Source: Maricaulis sp965657935
Lineage (GTDB): Bacteria; Pseudomonadota; Alphaproteobacteria; Caulobacterales; Maricaulaceae
Assembly: GCA_965657935.1 (NCBI GenBank)
Contig: CBFHQE010000019.1
Location: forward strand, 1-28,863
Reading direction: 5' to 3'
DNA length: 28,863 nucleotides
Under the pieces are notes generated by a model. That model was not told where the DNA came from and ran no database searches. It saw only the letters and a list, made by a program, of their open reading frames with translations. Below are positions 25,461 through 28,863 of this stretch, in pieces (position 1 is the first letter of the stretch; each line of letters begins with the position of its first letter). The translations under genes were made by a program, and so were the position numbers.

Positions 25461-26919
25461 CGAACCACTCCCGCTCCTCAGTGGCCAACAGCAAGGCCGA
25501 TTGGGTCGGGCCATCCGTCCCCGCCGGATAGCCATAGAGCTTGGCCTGGCCGTCATCCCAGGCCTGGATAATGCCGTCGACCCAGCGCCAAGCTGCCTCA
25601 ACCTCGTCGCGACGCATGAACAAACCGAGATTGCCACGGACGACAGCCATCAACAGACGTTCATAGGCGTCCGGATAATCGGCCTCAAAATGTTCGGCGT
25701 AACTCAGATTGAGCGGGACATAGCGCAGGCGCAGGCCACCGGGCCCGGGGTCCTTGGTGGTCAGCATCAGCTTGACGCCCTCATCCGGCTGCAAGCGAAT
25801 GATCAGGCGATTGGGGTGTGAGCCGGCATTGCTGGCGCCAACCACGTCGTGCGGCACATCCTTGAACTGGATAATGATCTCGCTGCGGCGCGCAGCCATG
25901 CGTTTACCCGTGCGCATGTAGAAGGGAACACCCGCCCAGCGCCAGTTATCCACATGGGCGCGGACCGCAACAAAAGTCTCGGTCTGAGTGTCATGGCCAA
26001 CTTCGTCCGAATACCCGTCGACACCCTCGCCATCAACAGCACCTGCCTGGTATTGCCCACGGACAACCTCCTGGGACACAGTATTGGCATCCACCGTACG
26101 CAAGGCCCGAAGGACTTTCATCTTTTCGGTACGGACGGCATCGGCGTCGAGCGAGGACGGAGCCTCCATCGCCACCAGACAGGCCAGCTGCAACAAATGG
26201 TTCTGGACCATGTCCCGAAGTGCACCGGATCGGTCGTAATAGCTCGCCCGCTGCCCGGCGCCGAGGGATTCGGCTACGGTAATCTGGACGTGATCGATGC
26301 CATTGGCATTCCACATCGGCTCCAGAAGAAAGTTGGCGAAACGCAGGATCAACAGGTTCTGAACGGTTTCCTTGCCGAGATAGTGGTCGATGCGAAAGAT
26401 CGAGTTTTCCGGAAAAACCTGGCCAACCCGGTCATTGATCTCGCGCGCGGTGTGGAAGTTGGAACCGATGGGCTTTTCCAGCACGATGCGGGCATTGGCA
26501 GTGTTCAGCTTGTGTTCGCCAATGGCGGCACAGACCGGCCCGTAAAGCGACGGGGGCAGAGCGAGATAGAAAAGCCGGATCTTGTCCTCGGCATCATCAA
26601 GCGCATCGGCCAGGGATACCCACCCCTCCCCGGCGCCCGTGGCATCTACGGCGACATAGGTGACCAGGGACAGGAAGTCCTTCCAGCGCGTCCGCCGGTT
26701 GTCCGATGAGGTCTCATCGAGCACATGGGTGGCGGCCAGATCCCAGTATTTCGATGTTTCCATATCCTCCCGGGAGGCCGCAACAATCCGCGAATCCGCC
26801 GGGATCTGACCATCGCACCAGCGATGGAAAAGCGCCGGAATAAGCTTGCGCAGCGCAAGGTCTCCCGTTGCTCCAAAAACAACGATATCAAATGGTTCTA
26901 CCGGGACTAGCTCAGCCAT
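25444..26919 (-). CDS. zwf: Glucose-6-phosphate 1-dehydrogenase
   Basis: This encodes 491 aa and oxidises glucose-6-phosphate to 6-phosphogluconolactone with NAD(P)+. It has the nucleotide-binding GATGDLA (16-22), the active-site signature RIDHYLGKE (176-184, with the catalytic His at 179 or its neighbour by family numbering), EKPIG and FYMRTGKRM. It is the first gene of a five-gene operon, zwf-pgl-edd-glk-eda, that covers the whole route from glucose to pyruvate. The ATG at 26919 has only a weak ribosome binding site (GAAGG). A -10 box and a palindrome lie upstream and probably regulate the whole operon. The same gene set and order for zwf-pgl-edd-glk is known in Caulobacter. Confidence 0.97.
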   Translation of the reverse strand: MAELVPVEPFDIVVFGATGDLALRKLIPALFHRWCDGQIPADSRIVAASREDMETSKYWDLAATHVLDETSSDNRRTRWKDFLSLVTYVAVDATGAGEGWVSLADALDDAEDKIRLFYLALPPSLYGPVCAAIGEHKLNTANARIVLEKPIGSNFHTAREINDRVGQVFPENSIFRIDHYLGKETVQNLLILRFANFLLEPMWNANGIDHVQITVAESLGAGQRASYYDRSGALRDMVQNHLLQLACLVAMEAPSSLDADAVRTEKMKVLRALRTVDANTVSQEVVRGQYQAGAVDGEGVDGYSDEVGHDTQTETFVAVRAHVDNWRWAGVPFYMRTGKRMAARRSEIIIQFKDVPHDVVGASNAGSHPNRLIIRLQPDEGVKLMLTTKDPGPGGLRLRYVPLNLSYAEHFEADYPDAYERLLMAVVRGNLGLFMRRDEVEAAWRWVDGIIQAWDDGQAKLYGYPAGTDGPTQSALLLATEEREWFDAFSA

Positions 26920-26949
26920 TCGGACACGCCTTCAGTTCGATCTCGATTG

Positions 26950-26977
26950 CTTATAGCACGGGTGTTAGGGCTAACAC
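26950..26977 (-). promoter_or_regulatory. Promoter and putative operator of the Entner-Doudoroff operon
   Basis: On the minus strand GCTATAAG (26957-26950) matches seven of eight positions of the Caulobacter-type -10 consensus GCTANAWC, about 31 bp before the zwf start. Just upstream is a perfect 7+2+7 palindrome, GTGTTAG-GG-CTAACAC (26962-26977), in the -35/spacer region where a repressor would block polymerase. A TTGACGG lies further upstream but about 23 bp from the -10 box, too far for a standard promoter. The regulator is unknown. Confidence 0.5.
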
Positions 26978-27048
26978 ACCCCGTCAATCAGCGACCTGAT
27001 CCAGAGAAGGACACACTTTACAGCCGAACGATGCGCTGCCCATCGGCA

Positions 27049-27900
27049 TCAGCTCGCATCCGTCCACTTTTCCAGCAAAGCCCTGTACTCTTCGGCGCTC
27101 GAGGCGCGCATGATGTGGCGAGATTTTCGTTCTTCATCCAACTCATCAATGCCCTTGGGGTGAATCCGCGAATGAAAACGCGCGGTTTCAGGATAGTACG
27201 ATAGCTCAGTTACCAAGGAAGGGGTCACCGTCTCAGCATGAACACTGCCGGAAGTGGAGAGTTGACGATGAATTCGGATATCGGAGGTCGTTTCAATGGC
27301 ACCATATGCGTCAACCAGGTAGCGCGCCATCGGTCCATTGAGAACAAATGCAGGATTGCTCATCACAACTTGCTGGCTGAATTCCATCTCGTCGGGTTCC
27401 TGCAATCGCCCCTGCGGCTCAGCAGCACCCGCCAGCCGATAGATCGTCTTTTCCTCAGGACGCCGCCGCGCGATCAATTTGCGCATGACATCATCCATGC
27501 GCTTGACATGAAATACGGCATCATCCTCACAAATCAACGTGAAATCATAGGCTTGTCCAGAGATCGATTTGAATAATTCGCAGTATGATAAGCAATTGGC
27601 GACTTGCTGGGGGATGAGGATATTGTTCCGACACCCACAGGTCGCGCGTCCACAGCGAAAACAACCTGGGAGTGCTTTGACGTGTCCCTGTTTGAATGCA
27701 TCTATGACGTTCGCGTTTTTGGGGCCCAGCGCATCGAAGAACCGAAAGTTGGTAATGCCGATATCCTGAAAATGTTGACTTCTGTCGAGACAATGTTTCG
27801 TGGTCGAGGCCGATAGCGCGAGATACCACTGGAGCGACCTCGTGTGCACGTACATAATTTCAGTTCGCTGGGAAGCCGTAGACGGATCTGCCGAAAGCAT
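27049..27900 (-). CDS. GT25-like glycosyltransferase with a cysteine cluster
   Basis: This encodes 283 aa. The ATG at 27900 has a strong GGAGG five bases upstream. The core LICEDDAVF (E125-D127), preceded by an NCLSYCELFKSI helix and followed by MSNPAFVLNGPMARYLV, fits the GT25 family, whose members add sugars to LPS or glycoproteins. The IHPKGIDELDEE ending also recalls this group. An unusual cluster, C80, C83, C88 and C90 (GCFRCGRATCGCRNN), could bind zinc. Base composition is lower in GC than the neighbours; by hand count 27541-27600 has 23 G/C of 60. That suggests acquisition from elsewhere. It lies next to a toxin-antitoxin module, and its 3' end is about 130 bp from zwf. Confidence 0.6.
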   Translation of the reverse strand: MLSADPSTASQRTEIMYVHTRSLQWYLALSASTTKHCLDRSQHFQDIGITNFRFFDALGPKNANVIDAFKQGHVKALPGCFRCGRATCGCRNNILIPQQVANCLSYCELFKSISGQAYDFTLICEDDAVFHVKRMDDVMRKLIARRRPEEKTIYRLAGAAEPQGRLQEPDEMEFSQQVVMSNPAFVLNGPMARYLVDAYGAIETTSDIRIHRQLSTSGSVHAETVTPSLVTELSYYPETARFHSRIHPKGIDELDEERKSRHIMRASSAEEYRALLEKWTDAS

Positions 27901-27952
27901 CGCGGCCTCCTATGACAATGCTTGTCTATAGCCTCTCCCTTTACCGCAAGAT

Positions 27953-27995
27953 TGATATCATACCGATATCATGAAATGATATCGGTATGATATCA
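27953..27995. promoter_or_regulatory. Perfect palindromic operator of the toxin-antitoxin operon
   Basis: Two 20-base arms (27953-27972 and 27976-27995) are exact inverted copies around a 3-base GAA centre. Each arm contains two GATATC-type units, giving four in all. The right arm ends where the AGGAG ribosome binding site of the antitoxin gene begins. FitAB/VapBC complexes repress their own promoters through such inverted repeats, so this is very likely the autoregulatory operator. It also faces the glycosyltransferase promoter. Confidence 0.75.
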
Positions 27996-28007
27996 GGAGT
28001 CCCCCCA

Positions 28008-28235
28008 ATGGGTCAGGTGATCATTCGCAATCTCGATGACAGCGTGCTTGCTGACCTCAAGCGTCTCGCAAAAAGAGATGGCGTATCGCTCGAGCAGTTT
28101 CTGCGCGATCTTCTCGCCGCCAAGGCGCGCGAGGAGAAAGAGGCATTCTTTGAATTCGCAAAGGGGATGCGAGAGCGATCGCGTCCCTCTGACCTCGACC
28201 CGACCGACCTCATTCGCGAGGATCGTGACCGGTGA
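28008..28235 (+). CDS. FitA/VapB-type ribbon-helix-helix antitoxin
   Basis: This encodes 75 aa. The start at 28008 is chosen because AGGAG lies at 27995-27999 and the product begins MGQVIIRNLDDSVLADLKR, the classical FitA-like ribbon-helix-helix N-terminus that binds DNA as a dimer. The upstream ATG at 27987 lies inside the palindromic operator. The C-terminal half (FFEFAKGMRERSRPSDLDP) is the variable tail that should block the toxin active site. Its stop overlaps the toxin start (GTGA), so the pair is translationally coupled. Confidence 0.88.
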   Translation: MGQVIIRNLDDSVLADLKRLAKRDGVSLEQFLRDLLAAKAREEKEAFFEFAKGMRERSRPSDLDPTDLIREDRDR

Positions 28236-28660
28236 AGCGTGTTATTCTGGACGCCAGCGTCGCCACCAAACTCTTCCTGACAGTTCCGGGAAGCGATTTG
28301 GCGTGGCGAGCGGCCAGGCAGTTTCACTTCGTTGCGCCTGCCCTTGTTCTCACGGAAACAGCGAATGCACTTTGGAAATATGTAAAACGGGGCGATACAA
28401 CGGCTGAAGACGCGACAGGGGCCGTAACTCACTTGGCTGAGATAACAGAAATCCATGACAACCCAATGCTGGTTGAACGTGCCCTGTCTCTGGCCTGCAA
28501 ACTCAGTCATCCGGTTTATGACTGCACCTATCTGGCCCTGGCCGAAGCTGAGAAACTGGCCTTGCTCAGCGCCGACAAGCGCTTGTTGGCTCTGGCCCAG
28601 GAACATATCTGGCCGGATGTCATCTCGCTCAACTCCCTGACCAGCGACAATGCCTCATGA
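28232..28660 (+). CDS. PIN-domain (VapC/FitB-type) ribonuclease toxin
   Basis: This encodes 142 aa from a GTG overlapping the antitoxin stop. All four PIN acidic residues are present: D7 (VILDASV), E42 (TETANAL), D97 (PVYDCTYLALA) and D115 (LLSADKRLL). These coordinate magnesium for endoribonuclease cleavage, often of tRNA or rRNA; the target here is unknown. The length is normal for VapC. The partner upstream is a FitA-type antitoxin. The stop overlaps the ATG of the YaiI/YqxD gene. Confidence 0.92.
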   Translation: MKRVILDASVATKLFLTVPGSDLAWRAARQFHFVAPALVLTETANALWKYVKRGDTTAEDATGAVTHLAEITEIHDNPMLVERALSLACKLSHPVYDCTYLALAEAEKLALLSADKRLLALAQEHIWPDVISLNSLTSDNAS

Positions 28661-28863
28661 TCCTCTATGTCGATGCAGACGCCTGCCCCGTGAAGGACGA
28701 AATTATCCGGGTTGGGGAACGTCACCGCTCGGAGATCCTGCTGGTCTGTGATGGCGGGTTGATGCGTCCGCGTTCGCCCTGGGCCAAGCTGGTCATTGTC
28801 GAGGGCAAGCTGGATGCGGCCGACGACTGGATCGCCGAACGTATCGGCCCCGGAGATATCTGT
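28657..28863 (+). CDS. YaiI/YqxD family protein (DUF188), N-terminal part
   Basis: The first 69 codons are visible and the gene runs off the right end. The N-terminus MILYVDADACPVKDEI is the signature of the YaiI/YqxD family, PIN/NYN-like proteins of about 150 aa that are suspected nucleases. The CDGGLMRPRSPWAKLV block follows. The ATG overlaps the toxin stop as ATGA, so the gene is translationally coupled to the toxin gene. No gene-specific promoter is visible, so expression probably depends on the toxin-antitoxin promoter or a site inside it. Confidence 0.85.
   Translation, partial: MILYVDADACPVKDEIIRVGERHRSEILLVCDGGLMRPRSPWAKLVIVEGKLDAADDWIAERIGPGDIC

Noticed and set aside
25461..25637. 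N-terminal extension of the 6-phosphogluconolactonase
   Set aside because: It lies entirely within zwf, encodes a low-complexity Arg/Ser-rich peptide, and a good start with a ribosome binding site exists at 25460.
27953..27995. Short GATATC repeats as a CRISPR fragment
   Set aside because: There are no spacers; the repeats are the two arms of one palindrome directly before an antitoxin gene.

Overview
This 28.9 kb window is GC-rich, densely coded chromosomal DNA. It looks like an alphaproteobacterium of the Caulobacterales/Hyphomonadaceae type, probably Maricaulis-like. The main reasons are the compact zwf-pgl-edd-glk-eda Entner-Doudoroff operon, the DUF3108 and LytTR/LytS-like proteins, the Uup-type ABC-F ATPase, and a -10 box above zwf resembling the Caulobacter-type GCTANAWC. 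This placement is inference from gene content. No rRNA, tRNA, CRISPR array, insertion sequence or prophage was seen.

Layout. Positions 1-7116 hold signalling and envelope genes: a membrane histidine kinase frameshifted in a run of seven C (runs off the left end), a small membrane protein, two paralogous proteins of unknown function (1456-2652 and 5881-7116), an outer-membrane beta-barrel protein between them, and a LytS/LytTR two-component pair. The pair looks decayed: the kinase is cut by an in-frame TGA and the regulator has Val where the phosphoacceptor Asp should be. Positions 7196-13884 hold a Uup-like ABC-F ATPase, a secreted M14 metallopeptidase and a lipoprotein alkyl sulfatase.

Positions 13983-19182 are the most interesting part. 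A three-gene operon on the minus strand encodes a membrane TIR-TPR protein, a 202-aa protein I do not recognise, and a TPR/class III nucleotidyl cyclase. It converges with a Crp-type regulator whose cyclic-nucleotide pocket and CRP-like recognition helix look intact. Upstream of the TIR gene lies an 18-bp palindrome of the form GTGA-N6-TCAC, the geometry of a CRP operator. A testable model is that the cyclase makes a cyclic nucleotide, the Crp-type protein senses it, and the regulator controls the TIR-cyclase operon.

Positions 19518-21259 hold a DUF3108 exported protein and an aldo/keto reductase. Positions 21270-26919 are the Entner-Doudoroff operon, with a GTGTTAG-GG-CTAACAC palindrome just upstream of the zwf -10 box. 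The right end holds a GC-poor GT25-like glycosyltransferase, a FitA/VapC-type toxin-antitoxin pair with a perfect 20+20-bp palindromic operator, and the start of a YaiI/YqxD (DUF188) gene that overlaps the toxin gene.
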